64,000 nt of DNA from positions 780,001-844,000 of the forward strand of contig NZ_OY769915.1 in the NCBI RefSeq assembly GCF_963669205.1, read 5' to 3'. Positions 54,416 through 62,718 of this stretch are shown piece by piece. The stretch is from an uncultured Roseibium sp. (GTDB taxonomy: Bacteria > Pseudomonadota > Alphaproteobacteria > Rhizobiales > Stappiaceae). The first letter of the stretch is position 1. Every line of letters starts with the position of its first letter. A model generated the notes under the pieces. That model ran no database searches. It saw only the letters and a program-made list of their open reading frames with translations, and was not told the origin of the DNA. The translations under genes and the position numbers were made by a program.

Positions 54416-54810
54416 TTTCCTGCTTTCTTGGCTGTGGTGGTGCAGCGGGTTTGGACGCCGCTGCATTTTGACATATGCAATCCGAGCGGATGGGGGGTGG
54501 AAGCCCATCATCAAGCTACATTCAGTGGGTGAGGCAGGTTTGGACCCTGCCACGTACTGTCAAATGCGACTTGAGTGAATAGGGGTGGATGCCTATCGTC
54601 AGGTCGCAATATGAAGATATTTAGAAAGTTGTTTAAAATCAATAACTTAGTGATTTACAATTGGAATTTGAAACGGTGTTTATTGTGTATTCACTTATAA
54701 ACTCGTGCACATATGTCGTCAATTCACCGACTTTGTGTAGTCATATAAATTTTGGCGGGCCGAGAAAAATAATGAAAACAGACGCTTGCAGGGTTGGAGT
54801 GGTGTTCGCC

Positions 54811-54854
54811 TGTGATCATGTGATCGCTGTGCTCCACTGTGCTCTAAGGTGCTC
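54811..54854. repeat. Iteron-like array of TGTGATC/TGTGCTC heptamers
   Basis: Five near-identical heptamers start at 54811 (TGTGATC), 54819 (TGTGATC), 54828 (TGTGCTC), 54838 (TGTGCTC) and 54848 (GGTGCTC). The last three are spaced exactly 10 bases, one helical turn, as expected for cooperative protein binding. It could be a binding site for the replication or winged-helix protein. Confidence 0.6.
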
Positions 54855-55132
54855 CCAAGGGTCGAGGGAGGTGAGGGGTACAGTTTCAGAAAAACAAGTT
54901 GGTCGCTTAATAAGGCGGTTCGTGCGCCCAGCGAATGATCTCTGACGGAGCGGGTGATTGATGCGCTGATGGCCGTCCATGCTCGTTCCCGGGCATGACC
55001 TTCAGGGCTTGCCCGCAGGCCGTGAGGCCGAACGAGACGGCCAGAAGCGGGTCAAGGAGGATGACAGGCTCCCGCACGATCGATGGACAAATCCTTGGCC
55101 GTAGGCCGAAGAAGGATCTGTCCGTCGACTTG

Positions 55133-55153
55133 TCCTGACGCTCAGCGGCAGGA
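55133..55153. repeat. 21-base imperfect dyad
   Basis: TCCTGACGCTCAGCGGCAGG with a final A is symmetrical apart from one mismatched pair and the central base. It lies 100 bases after the replication gene stop in the non-coding region and may be a protein-binding or nick-associated site. Confidence 0.4.
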
Positions 55154-55252
55154 TCGTCGGGACATCGTCCGGATCATCCCAGCGGCTCCCATGCACTGAA
55201 TCATTCTCAATGTCCTTGCAACCTAATTCTGTGTTCCGGAACAAAATCCTGC

Positions 55253-57655
55253 TCATGGCGGCGATTGGCTCCCGGATTGAAATGACCCAGTTGAGCCCGG
55301 AGGGGTCTTACTTGGGTCGGTTGGATTATCTGAAAGATGATCCAACCTTCTTTGTCTTTTCACCCTATCTTCCCATTCCTCCATCATCTCCTGTGCTGTT
55401 TCGATGTCGGTGATGACCCATTCCTTCTCCGTTCTGAGCACCTGCTCTCCCGTCAGGTCGAAACCTGCAAAGGATCCGTCGGGACGTTTCAGGAATTGAA
55501 TCCCTGAACGTCTGAGGGCCTTTCTTATCGCTGCGGCATTGCCTTCATGTCCTGACGAAACATCCTCAAGCCCAAACCCCAGAAGCTCTGCTACGCCTTT
55601 AAGCGATGTTGCATTCCGGAACTGATCACCTGTCAGCACGCATCGAGGAACAGGCGCGACCGCGCCGATGGTCACTGCTCGGCGCTCACCGTATTCTGAC
55701 TCCCGAATATCCCGGAGCGGCATCGGCGGGAGTTCAACGTCAAGACACCGGGTCGTATGGCGAATGCCGTGCTTTCCCAATTGATGAATCCTTCCAGCAA
55801 ATTCATCAGTGGTGTGGTCTGGAGTGAGAGCCGCAGTCTCTTCCTTCAGCCACTCCAACTCTTCCGGAGCAAGATCACGATCCGGCCAAAGACCCATAGC
55901 AATGCCTGCGTGCCACGCTCGATGGGCGGCTTTCGAGGACTCGGCTTTAATGAGATCCCGCTGGTGCACATGATCCTCACCTTCAAGGGTGTCCTGATGG
56001 CGGCGTAGCTCCGCGATCGTGTCGATGCTTTCCTGCACTTCCCGCATCATGCTGATGGCGAGGCGCATGCGCGTTTGTTCCGGATCTGTCTTCCCGTCGC
56101 TCCGGGCAGCTTTTGACCACAGCGTGTCCCACAGGATTGAAGGAGAGCGTCCCGTATCGAATCCCACCCAGGTATGCGTGCGGACGCGGCGCGAGGATGC
56201 CCATGCCGCATGCCGCAGGAATTCATCGCCGTTTTCATTGGTGAGATCCGGGTCGACATGACGGCTCGCGTAACGCGCCATGTACTTCGCAATCGACGCG
56301 GCTGTTTCTTCCTGACCGTTTTTCCCTTTTGGCGGTGCATACGCCGGATCACTGTCACCGACGACATACGCGCGGCATCCCGGGTCACTCTGGCGCGCTT
56401 CAGCTTGCCGCGAATCCCTGCCTGTCGATGCGAATTTATCCCAAAAGGCGTCGCACACAGAGCGGGCGTCTTCGCGTGTCGGACAGGCCAGTAGGAGATG
56501 CCTATGAGGAGTTCCGGATTGTTGTGACTGGGCGTTCCACCAACCTATCGGCCTTACCCCGCGTTCCCGAAGGAGACACATGGTTTCGTGGTGCATGTCC
56601 TGAATCGCCCTCAGGGCTTCCTCGGGGCCAAGTTCCGGATCCCACTCGTCCTTCCGGGAGGACTCGTTTGTTGCATTGGGTACGAAACGCCCGGGAAGCG
56701 TGATGGTTATCCAGCATAGGTGCCATTTAAGCCCTTCAATCCTTGCCAGTATGGCGTCCATGAGGAGCCGCCGTTTCGCGGCATCTCTTTCCTTCTTCCG
56801 GGCATTCAGCTCTTTCATGGGGATCTGGACCGACGGGTCGTCAACGCAGACCAGTCGAAGTCCTTCAAGGATTTCCTCCGTCGTTCGAAGCTGGGTTTTG
56901 TAGGATTCAAGGGAATAGTCAGAAACGTAGAGCGGGCGCTCCGGAACGTTAGGCCCACCAACTGCGCCAACCGCAGCTTCAACGTACAGCAGCGCGCGCC
57001 GTTGCCTTTTCCGAAGGCAGCGTCGCCACCATTTCTCGCAACGTCTTTTGCGGTGATACGGCGCCTGATTGATCGGTTCTCCGTTTTCATCCCGTGCGGG
57101 AAAATCCCGGAAGTACCGCTTGGCTCGGGTTGAAGCTGAAGCCGCCAGGGCGCCCGGATCGAGGCCGATAAGTCCCAGATCATCAATACCGACGTATTCC
57201 CGAATGGCGTTCTCGCGCTCACGCAGCCGCGCAGGGTGCATTCGATCAAGATAGATCCGGAGTTCTTCAGGGATACGGGAACGGACATCCTGATGTTCAG
57301 CTTCGAGGGCCGCAATTTCCTCTCGGAGGATCTCTTCTTTGGTTTTCGGTGAAGGATCCGACGATCGGATGTGCTCGTTGAGGTCGTCGGCGAGCCGCTT
57401 TCCCCGAAGGTCCTCCGGAATGTTGATTTCATCCCAAACCCGTTCCCGTGCGTCTCGGGTCCCGAGAAACGGAAGGTCGTCCAGCAATTGCTGGCAAGAC
57501 GGCGGGCGGCACCAGACGAACCGTTCCGGGAATTCGCCCGCGGAGATTGCCTCAGCGTCGGAAACGTTGTGTTCCAACCACTCGTCAACATTTTTGGGTC
57601 TGGAAATTCGTAGAGGGGGGCTTTGCCGGAAATCCGAAGGATCCGGCCGATGCAC
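55253..57655 (-). CDS. Phage GPA-type HUH replication initiator endonuclease
   Basis: An 800-residue protein with features of rolling-circle initiators like P2/phiX174 gene A protein. The HUH motif is H384-x-H386 in SGTPHRHLLLACP, and the two-tyrosine motif Y458-x3-Y462 is in ASIAKYMARYASRHVD. Upstream is the beta-strand WHLCWITITLPGRFVPN that normally precedes these. The N-terminal 300 residues are charged and helical, and the C-terminal 200 end in a Ser/Pro-rich tail. It would nick at the element origin to start replication. GTG 57655 is the first start and its ribosome site is weak. It diverges from the relaxase gene. Confidence 0.85.
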   Translation of the reverse strand: MHRPDPSDFRQSPPLRISRPKNVDEWLEHNVSDAEAISAGEFPERFVWCRPPSCQQLLDDLPFLGTRDARERVWDEINIPEDLRGKRLADDLNEHIRSSDPSPKTKEEILREEIAALEAEHQDVRSRIPEELRIYLDRMHPARLRERENAIREYVGIDDLGLIGLDPGALAASASTRAKRYFRDFPARDENGEPINQAPYHRKRRCEKWWRRCLRKRQRRALLYVEAAVGAVGGPNVPERPLYVSDYSLESYKTQLRTTEEILEGLRLVCVDDPSVQIPMKELNARKKERDAAKRRLLMDAILARIEGLKWHLCWITITLPGRFVPNATNESSRKDEWDPELGPEEALRAIQDMHHETMCLLRERGVRPIGWWNAQSQQSGTPHRHLLLACPTREDARSVCDAFWDKFASTGRDSRQAEARQSDPGCRAYVVGDSDPAYAPPKGKNGQEETAASIAKYMARYASRHVDPDLTNENGDEFLRHAAWASSRRVRTHTWVGFDTGRSPSILWDTLWSKAARSDGKTDPEQTRMRLAISMMREVQESIDTIAELRRHQDTLEGEDHVHQRDLIKAESSKAAHRAWHAGIAMGLWPDRDLAPEELEWLKEETAALTPDHTTDEFAGRIHQLGKHGIRHTTRCLDVELPPMPLRDIRESEYGERRAVTIGAVAPVPRCVLTGDQFRNATSLKGVAELLGFGLEDVSSGHEGNAAAIRKALRRSGIQFLKRPDGSFAGFDLTGEQVLRTEKEWVITDIETAQEMMEEWEDRVKRQRRLDHLSDNPTDPSKTPPGSTGSFQSGSQSPP

Positions 57656-57935
57656 TACCTGTGCCTTTGTTTCCGCCCGAACCCGGACGTCGTTGGAGTG
57701 GTCATTTCAAGCCCTCAGTCATGTGCCCAATAATAGGCATAGACTAAGGCTTGCTCGTCGGCGTGCATGTGTCAAACCGCCGACAGAATTCCCGAAGGGC
57801 CCTCGGAGAGCCGATGCTATGAAGGGGACCGTAATAGCTTTAGTCGGTCACTAAACCTTCCTTCACAGCGGTCGCGGCAATTATTTCCGTCGGCGAGTTG
57901 CGCCGGCGACTCCTGTCACGAACAATTTCATTACG
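57656..57935. promoter_or_regulatory. Divergent region between replication and relaxase genes; oriT candidate
   Basis: 280 non-coding bases shared by two divergent HUH-enzyme genes, so both promoters lie here. Small inverted repeats occur, including CCGAAGGGCCCTCGG near 57793. Mob_Pre relaxases usually act just upstream of their own gene, which makes this the best place for the transfer origin. No known nick sequence is recognised. Confidence 0.4.
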
Positions 57936-59204
57936 ATGGGATATCAATTCATCCATTTGGAGGCTTACTCCCGGAAAGCGGATTCCAAAGGCCGCTCCGT
58001 CGACTGGGTACTCGCGGAAGCGCGCCGCGACCCGGAAGCGTCACTTCATGTCGATACCCCCGCGCCTCCTGAACTGCTTCACGGCGTGAGCCTCGATGAA
58101 TTGGCGGAGCTTCATGACGAACTGGCGGACGTTGCAATGACAACCCTGAAGAATGGACGTGTGCGAAAGATACGGAAAGACCAGAAGAGCCTTCTGACCA
58201 TCGTGGCGTCTTATCCGACCCCTCTTCAAGAACTGGACGGAAACCAGACAGAACGTGAATCCCTGGAACGTTGGGAAAAGCGAACTGTCGATTGGCTCAG
58301 CTCCCTGTATGGCGATGACCTGATCACCGTGATCCGGCATACAGACGAGCGATTTCCCCATCTCCACGCCTACATCCTTCCCAAATCCGATCCGGAACTA
58401 CGCGCGCTCCGGATGCATCCAGGTTACGAAGCCAAACGCAAGGTGATGGAATCGAAGACTGACCTAGACGAAAAGAAAGCACTTAATCAGCAGGGAGATC
58501 GTGCCTATTGCGAATCCATGCGTGCTTGGCAGGATTCGTATCACAAGGCCGTCGGGGTGCGATCCGGGCTCACGCGACTGGGACCAAAACGGCGGCGCCT
58601 CACTCGGGAAGCATGGCATGCTGAACAGGTGCAAGCGGGGGCGCTCCGGAACGCTCGAGAGAAGGCCGATAAGTTTATCCGGAACACCAAGGCCAAAGGC
58701 AGTGCGTACGTTGACAAGACGAAAACCGAGGCCGCCACGATCCGGAAGAGTGCAGAGATCCGGGCGTCGGAAGCTAAGGCAGCTCAAGCCCGGGCAATTC
58801 ACCTTGAAAGACAGGCGCAGGGGGTCCTTGAACGCGCCAAGCTGGAAGCGGCCCGAATCCTTTCCAGGGTCGCACCGTATCGAAAATGCGGGGCGCTCCT
58901 CCGATCTATCTGGGACGGCTTGAATTCCTCGAAAATCCGGAAGAAGGCCCGATCGGAATTCGCTCAACAGGTCGATACGCTGTCCAAGCAAGTATCGGAT
59001 GAACGGGCGTCACGCCGTCACGCCGAACGCCGCGCAGCGGAACTCGCAGACATGGTGGAGAATTCCGGACTGGTTCAGGCCGCCACGTCTCGGGAGGTCT
59101 CGCGTCTCAAGCGTCGCCTGGAGATCGAAATTGGGCCAAAAACCAAAAAGTTGACGCCTAAAAGTCCACGTACAGAGCCTTCCGGAGGTGTCCATGGGTA
59201 CTAG
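57936..59204 (+). CDS. mob: Mob_Pre-type relaxase/mobilization protein
   Basis: A 422-residue protein with the layout of plasmid Mob/Pre relaxases. The N-terminus MGYQFIHLEAYSRK is of the usual style. The metal-binding H-x-H is H142/H144 in HTDERFPHLHAYILP. The second half (about 210–400) is a long charged coiled coil (RNAREKADKFIRNTKAKGS, ERRAAELADMVENS). It would nick oriT and lead the strand into a recipient when helped by a conjugation system. No ribosome site is obvious before ATG 57936. It overlaps the next small frame. Confidence 0.83.
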   Translation: MGYQFIHLEAYSRKADSKGRSVDWVLAEARRDPEASLHVDTPAPPELLHGVSLDELAELHDELADVAMTTLKNGRVRKIRKDQKSLLTIVASYPTPLQELDGNQTERESLERWEKRTVDWLSSLYGDDLITVIRHTDERFPHLHAYILPKSDPELRALRMHPGYEAKRKVMESKTDLDEKKALNQQGDRAYCESMRAWQDSYHKAVGVRSGLTRLGPKRRRLTREAWHAEQVQAGALRNAREKADKFIRNTKAKGSAYVDKTKTEAATIRKSAEIRASEAKAAQARAIHLERQAQGVLERAKLEAARILSRVAPYRKCGALLRSIWDGLNSSKIRKKARSEFAQQVDTLSKQVSDERASRRHAERRAAELADMVENSGLVQAATSREVSRLKRRLEIEIGPKTKKLTPKSPRTEPSGGVHGY

Positions 59205-59637
59205 GTTACGGAAAAACAGTTTGAATTTCGAAGTGTTCCGGAAACAGCGCCGACCCCGCACCTGTGCCGACAGATGGCGCCACCATGCTCTCGCCAATTT
59301 CCGGCAGCGTCGCCAAGCGGAGAAACGCCGGAGGCTCCTGTGGCTTATCGTTTTGGTCGCAGGATTTTTGTCCGGAACCAGATCACCAGCAATCACACCG
59401 AGGAGGAGTATCAATGATGAATATCGAAACCCAGCGCCCAATGAAACTGTTAATCAGAGATGTCCTGAGAGCCCGCCATGGGCGAAAGGATTTCGTGGAG
59501 CACCCATCTGTGACAGAGATTTACAGAAGGTTGCCAGAAGACTTGCTGGAGTGGTTCGAGAGAATCGTGATTATCGAACGCGACCCGCTGACCATCCATT
59601 GCAGTCCGATCGAAAAGTCAGACCGGGGGTACTTTGA
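59194..59637 (+). CDS. Possible small basic membrane protein overlapping the relaxase gene
   Basis: A 147-codon frame from ATG 59194, with GGAGG six bases upstream, overlapping the relaxase stop by 11 bases. Residues 1–48 are very basic (RNSLNFEVFRKQRRPRTC) and residues about 49–63 are hydrophobic (LLWLIVLVAGFLSG). Beyond residue 70 it overlaps the better-supported gene at 59414 in another frame, and codon quality falls. It may be real only in its first part, or a frameshifted gene. Confidence 0.35.
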   Translation: MGTRLRKNSLNFEVFRKQRRPRTCADRWRHHALANFRQRRQAEKRRRLLWLIVLVAGFLSGTRSPAITPRRSINDEYRNPAPNETVNQRCPESPPWAKGFRGAPICDRDLQKVARRLAGVVRENRDYRTRPADHPLQSDRKVRPGVL

Positions 59638-59761
59638 GATTTGGAGGTATATGAGGGACAAATCTGAAGCAGATTTTCATCCGCCGGAAAGCAGCTCTGA
59701 TGACGGTTCTAGTAAAACCAGCGTAACCGACGGAGAAGATCGTGTACGCTTCGGTCGATAA
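59414..59761 (+). CDS. Small hypothetical protein of the element
   Basis: A 115-residue protein beginning MMNIETQRPMKLLIRD, with a strong GAGGAGGAG ribosome site before ATG 59414. Residues 10–85 are a charged mixed helix/strand region (HPSVTEIYRRLPEDLLEWFE) and the C-terminus is Ser/Asp-rich. No family recognised. It lies 47 bases before the HEPN-like gene in the same direction, so the two may be a pair, for example antitoxin or partner (inference only). Confidence 0.6.
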   Translation: MMNIETQRPMKLLIRDVLRARHGRKDFVEHPSVTEIYRRLPEDLLEWFERIVIIERDPLTIHCSPIEKSDRGYFEIWRYMRDKSEADFHPPESSSDDGSSKTSVTDGEDRVRFGR

Positions 59762-59808
59762 CAATTTCGCACTTGATATATTGTGCACCAACAAGTTCGG
59801 ACGCTGGC

Positions 59809-61227
59809 ATGTCATCGAAATCAATCGCAGACTTGGAGTTACCGCGTGATTATGGTGAGCCAGTGGTGCGATCTATCCCGAATGACCAATGCAAGGGAGA
59901 ATTTCCGGACACGCGAATTTCGGTTGAAATGATAGATGAGGATGATCCGAGACTGAAGCAGGTTGGTTGGATTGGCGCTCATGTTCGTGCATCGGTGCCG
60001 TGGCCAACGAAACCGCATTTGGTTGAGTTTCGTGGTTATCAGTTGTTTTTGTTGCCCCAGAAAGAGGATCTTCTCCCGGCGATATTTGTAAGAGATTTGG
60101 TGAATGATAACGGTCAGCCCAGGGCTGTTATTCTCCGGTTCTTAAGCATATGGAGCTGGATTGAAGGGTACGGAATTAGCATTGAAACTTGGACGGGAGG
60201 GTCACACCCCTTTCGAGCTAAGGGGCGTGGCGGAAACGTGATTTCCGATTTTCCTTTGAAGTTTTCATTTTGGCCAAAAAATTTGTCTCGCGAAGCAGAA
60301 ATTGCCGTTGCTCTTTACCGCGAAGCAAAGAGCTTGGATTACACGCCTTACAGTCTTTTAAGTTACCTTAAAATTATCAACCTTCTTGAAAAAGGTAACA
60401 ACGGACAGCGAAAAGTAATTGAGAAATACCTTCCAGAAATTTCTGAAAGGAGGGCTGTGGAGCGCCTTGATGAGCTGGGTACAAACCCGGATGGGCGCAC
60501 ATTGCCCGACTACATCTTACAAGCATGCAGGCACGCAATTGCTCATGCGAACTTGGAGAAAGGTTACGTTTTCGATCCTGATGACCCTGATGACATCCGC
60601 CGTCTTTCCAACGATGAACCAATAATCGCAGAACTCGCAAGTCTCGTAATTAGGCGCGAGTTCGGCGTTCCATCAAGAAGTGACAATTGGGAGTCAAAAA
60701 CGCACTACATCTCCGGGATAATCTGGTGGATCGGAAATACAACTTATCAAGAGGTTCTTCGCTCAGGTTGCGTCGGGCGACGCTCGTTGCATTTACCGGA
60801 TACCGTGGATCTTGTGGTTGAGAGTAAACCCCTCAAAAATTCGCTGACCGGACTAAAGATGAGAGTGGAATCTGTGTCCGATGGAGTGGCGACATTGGGT
60901 TTGTCGTCCGAAGATGGACTGTTGTATCTGAAGGCAGCGATCGATTTTAACACTGGTCGGCTAGTGTTTGAGCCGATGTTGGAACACCGAAATTTGGATG
61001 ACGGATCAGTTCTGGCCGCTGAGCGTGCTGCTGATTTAAACGAGTTCCGGGCAGAAGTGGTTTTGAACGGGGTTTGTCAATTGTGGGATACAGAAAACTC
61101 AGCACTTCTTGCAGAGGCCGATGCATATCTGCCAACCAATTTTTTCTTTAATCCAGAGGGGCATCGCCGGACTGTTGATCAAATCCAAGCAGTCATTGAT
61201 GAACGGCGGAATAACTCGGCTGACTAA
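59809..61227 (+). CDS. HEPN-motif protein at the right end of the element (possible defence or toxin cargo)
   Basis: A 472-residue protein with no signal peptide. Residues about 165–260 form a helical domain ending in QACRHAIAHANLEKG, where R241-x4-H246 fits the R-x4–6-H catalytic motif of HEPN ribonucleases; preceding helices (YSLLSYLKIINLLEKG) match an Apea-type HEPN layout. Residues 1–150 and 290–450 are mostly beta-strand. DNA here is more AT-rich than the host. Such proteins occur in toxin, abortive-infection and regulatory roles. It is the last gene before attR, where cargo genes usually sit. Start ATG 59809 chosen; ATG 59773 is 12 codons earlier. Confidence 0.7.
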   Translation: MSSKSIADLELPRDYGEPVVRSIPNDQCKGEFPDTRISVEMIDEDDPRLKQVGWIGAHVRASVPWPTKPHLVEFRGYQLFLLPQKEDLLPAIFVRDLVNDNGQPRAVILRFLSIWSWIEGYGISIETWTGGSHPFRAKGRGGNVISDFPLKFSFWPKNLSREAEIAVALYREAKSLDYTPYSLLSYLKIINLLEKGNNGQRKVIEKYLPEISERRAVERLDELGTNPDGRTLPDYILQACRHAIAHANLEKGYVFDPDDPDDIRRLSNDEPIIAELASLVIRREFGVPSRSDNWESKTHYISGIIWWIGNTTYQEVLRSGCVGRRSLHLPDTVDLVVESKPLKNSLTGLKMRVESVSDGVATLGLSSEDGLLYLKAAIDFNTGRLVFEPMLEHRNLDDGSVLAAERAADLNEFRAEVVLNGVCQLWDTENSALLAEADAYLPTNFFFNPEGHRRTVDQIQAVIDERRNNSAD

Positions 61228-61393
61228 AGCTGTGTTTCACGACAACTCCCGAAGAAGCGAGTTCGGTAAATTATGGTCTCGTGCAACACGTCGCGTGTTG
61301 TTTCCATGTTGCTTTTTGAAAAGGTGTTGCGCGATAAAGTTGTAAAGTGTTGACAATATCGCTTCAAAAATAGAGCAATACAATCATAAGGTT

Positions 61394-61456
61394 ATGGCGG
61401 AGAGAGGGGGATTCGAACCCCCGGAACGCTTGCGCGCTCAACGGTTTTCGAGACCG
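61394..61456 (-). repeat. attR: right-end copy of the 63-base repeat within tRNA-Ser
   Basis: Identical to 52333–52395. The match ends inside the anticodon stem; past 61456 only this copy continues into a full tRNA 5' half, which marks this as the restored target gene. Confidence 0.93.
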
Positions 61457-61484
61457 CCCCGTTCAACCACTCCGGCACCTCTCC
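61395..61484 (-). tRNA. tRNA-Ser(CGA)
   Basis: A 90-nucleotide serine tRNA on the reverse strand: acceptor GGAGAGG pairing with the 3' TCTCTCC, discriminator G, encoded CCA, long variable arm (GAGCGCGCAAGCGTTC) and T loop GGTTCGAATCC. The anticodon loop CTCGAAA gives anticodon CGA, reading UCG. Its 3' half is supplied by the mobile element's attachment repeat, so the gene survives integration. Confidence 0.95.
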
Positions 61485-61965
61485 GCGGTACTTGCGACAA
61501 ACGGGTCTCAAGTGGCGCGGAACATAGACAAGCTCCTTTTTATCCGCAAGACCCGATTTGCATTCTTTGAACAGGCCTGTCGGGTGGACGGCGCTCCGGG
61601 TGAAATCGGCTCCTCCGGGCCGGGTGCCCGGCAGAGCCGGTCCGGGCCCGGTTCACACAGGCGGGGCGAATGCTTCGATGGGCCGCGGCAGGGAAGGCGC
61701 GGACTGCGACGCGATGCATATTTCCGTTTGACTCCGCGAGCCGGGGAGTTATATTGCGCGGGCTCGAAAAGGTTCAGCTTTTTCGGGTTTTCTTTGTCGA
61801 TCAAGGCCTGGCGGGCTTTTCGCTTCACGCAACCCGACACAAAGATCTGCCCGACGGATGGCAATCCGCTGGGGCAGGCGCCTGAGTTCGACCTGAAAGC
61901 AACCGGTGCTTCATGAGCCACAAGGCCGCGCCGGTGTCAAAAACGAAAAGAAGGACGTGCGCGAC
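61485..61965 (+). promoter_or_regulatory. Upstream region and leader of rplU
   Basis: 481 bases without a supported gene, although both strands have open frames. A sigma-70-like promoter is visible at 61728–61755: TTGACT, 16 bases, TATATT. The roughly 200-base leader that follows contains GC-rich hairpins and could hold the ribosomal-protein leader used for L21 autoregulation; I do not recognise a specific motif. Confidence 0.55.
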
Positions 61966-62664
61966 ATGTTCGCTGTAATCAAAACCGGTGGCAAACAGTA
62001 TACTGTTGCCGCAGACGACCTCCTGAAGGTCGAAAAACTCGACGCCGAAGCCGGCAGCACCGTCACGTTCGACGAAGTGCTCATGGTTGGCAACGGCACG
62101 GACACGACTGTTGGCGCTCCGACCGTGGACGGTGCCAGTGTGGTTGCGGAAGTGGTCGACCAGGGCCGTGGCCGCAAGATCATCGTATTCAAGAAGCGCC
62201 GGCGCCAGAATTCCCGCCGCCGCAACGGCCACCGTCAGTCCTTCACCCTCGTCAAGGTGACCGACATCCTGACCGGTGGCGCAAAACCGGCCAAGAAGGC
62301 TGCGCCGAAAAAGGCAGCGCCGAAGGCCGAGCCGGAAGCCGAAGCCGAAGCAGCGCCTGCTGCTGAAGCGGCTCCGAAAACCGAGGAAGCTCCGAAGGCT
62401 GCCGCGGCAAAGGAAACCAAGAAGGAAGACGCAGCTGTCGAGCCGCTCTTCACCGCACCGGACGGCAAGGACGATCTGAAGAAGATCTCCGGCGTCGGCC
62501 CGGTTCTCGAGAAGAAGCTGAACGCTCTGGGCATCACCACCTACGAGCAGATCGTCAACTTCTCTGCGGACGACATCGCCCGCGTTGATGAGGTCCTGAA
62601 TTTCAAGGGCCGTATCGAGCGCGACAACTGGGTTGAACAGGCCAAGGAACTGGCAGGCAAGTAA
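61966..62664 (+). CDS. rplU: Ribosomal protein L21 with C-terminal extension
   Basis: A 232-residue protein. Residues 1–103 are normal L21 (MFAVIKTGGKQYTVAADDL, IIVFKKRRRQNSRRRNGHRQ, VKVTDIL). Residues about 105–165 are a Lys/Ala/Glu/Pro-rich linker. Residues about 170–232 form a helix-hairpin-helix-like domain (LKKISGVGPVLEKKLNALGI, YEQIVNFSADDIARVDEVL). Bacterial L21 is usually about 103 residues. The extension is known in some alphaproteobacteria. ATG 61966 gives the standard L21 start. Confidence 0.95.
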   Translation: MFAVIKTGGKQYTVAADDLLKVEKLDAEAGSTVTFDEVLMVGNGTDTTVGAPTVDGASVVAEVVDQGRGRKIIVFKKRRRQNSRRRNGHRQSFTLVKVTDILTGGAKPAKKAAPKKAAPKAEPEAEAEAAPAAEAAPKTEEAPKAAAAKETKKEDAAVEPLFTAPDGKDDLKKISGVGPVLEKKLNALGITTYEQIVNFSADDIARVDEVLNFKGRIERDNWVEQAKELAGK

Positions 62665-62718
62665 GCCGCCGTTTCACGACTGTTGATTTGAGAATTCGAA
62701 GAACGAGGAGTTCTAACG

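Larger units (their letters stand above)
54416..55252. other. Non-coding control region of the element
   Basis: 837 bases without a supported gene between the winged-helix gene and the 3' end of the replication gene. It includes AT-rich stretches (54600–54780), the iteron-like array at 54811–54854 and a 21-base dyad at 55133–55153. These are typical of a replication or regulatory region. A frame at 54661–54945 has no credible start or family. Confidence 0.55.
52333..61456. mobile_element. Integrative (probably mobilizable) element in tRNA-Ser(CGA)
   Basis: The element is bounded by a perfect 63-base direct repeat (52333–52395 and 61394–61456) derived from the 3' part of tRNA-Ser; repeat to repeat it measures 9,061 bases. 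Contents in order: tyrosine integrase, winged-helix-like protein, non-coding region with iteron-like repeats, GPA-type HUH replication initiator, Mob_Pre-type relaxase, one to two small genes and a HEPN-like gene. There are no conjugation (T4SS) or phage structural genes, so it could only move with help from another element. Base composition is more AT-rich in the gaps and the right-end gene than in the host operons. Confidence 0.88.

Noticed and set aside
54661..54945. 94-codon frame in the element control region
   Set aside because: Starts with TTG in AT-rich DNA, covers the iteron-like repeats and reads as non-coding.
55606..57854. Several forward frames over the replication initiator gene
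   Set aside because: They are in other frames of an 800-residue reverse gene with visible HUH and double-tyrosine motifs.
61508..61921. Overlapping forward and reverse frames upstream of rplU
   Set aside because: No domains, no ribosome sites; the forward frame spans the likely rplU promoter and leader.
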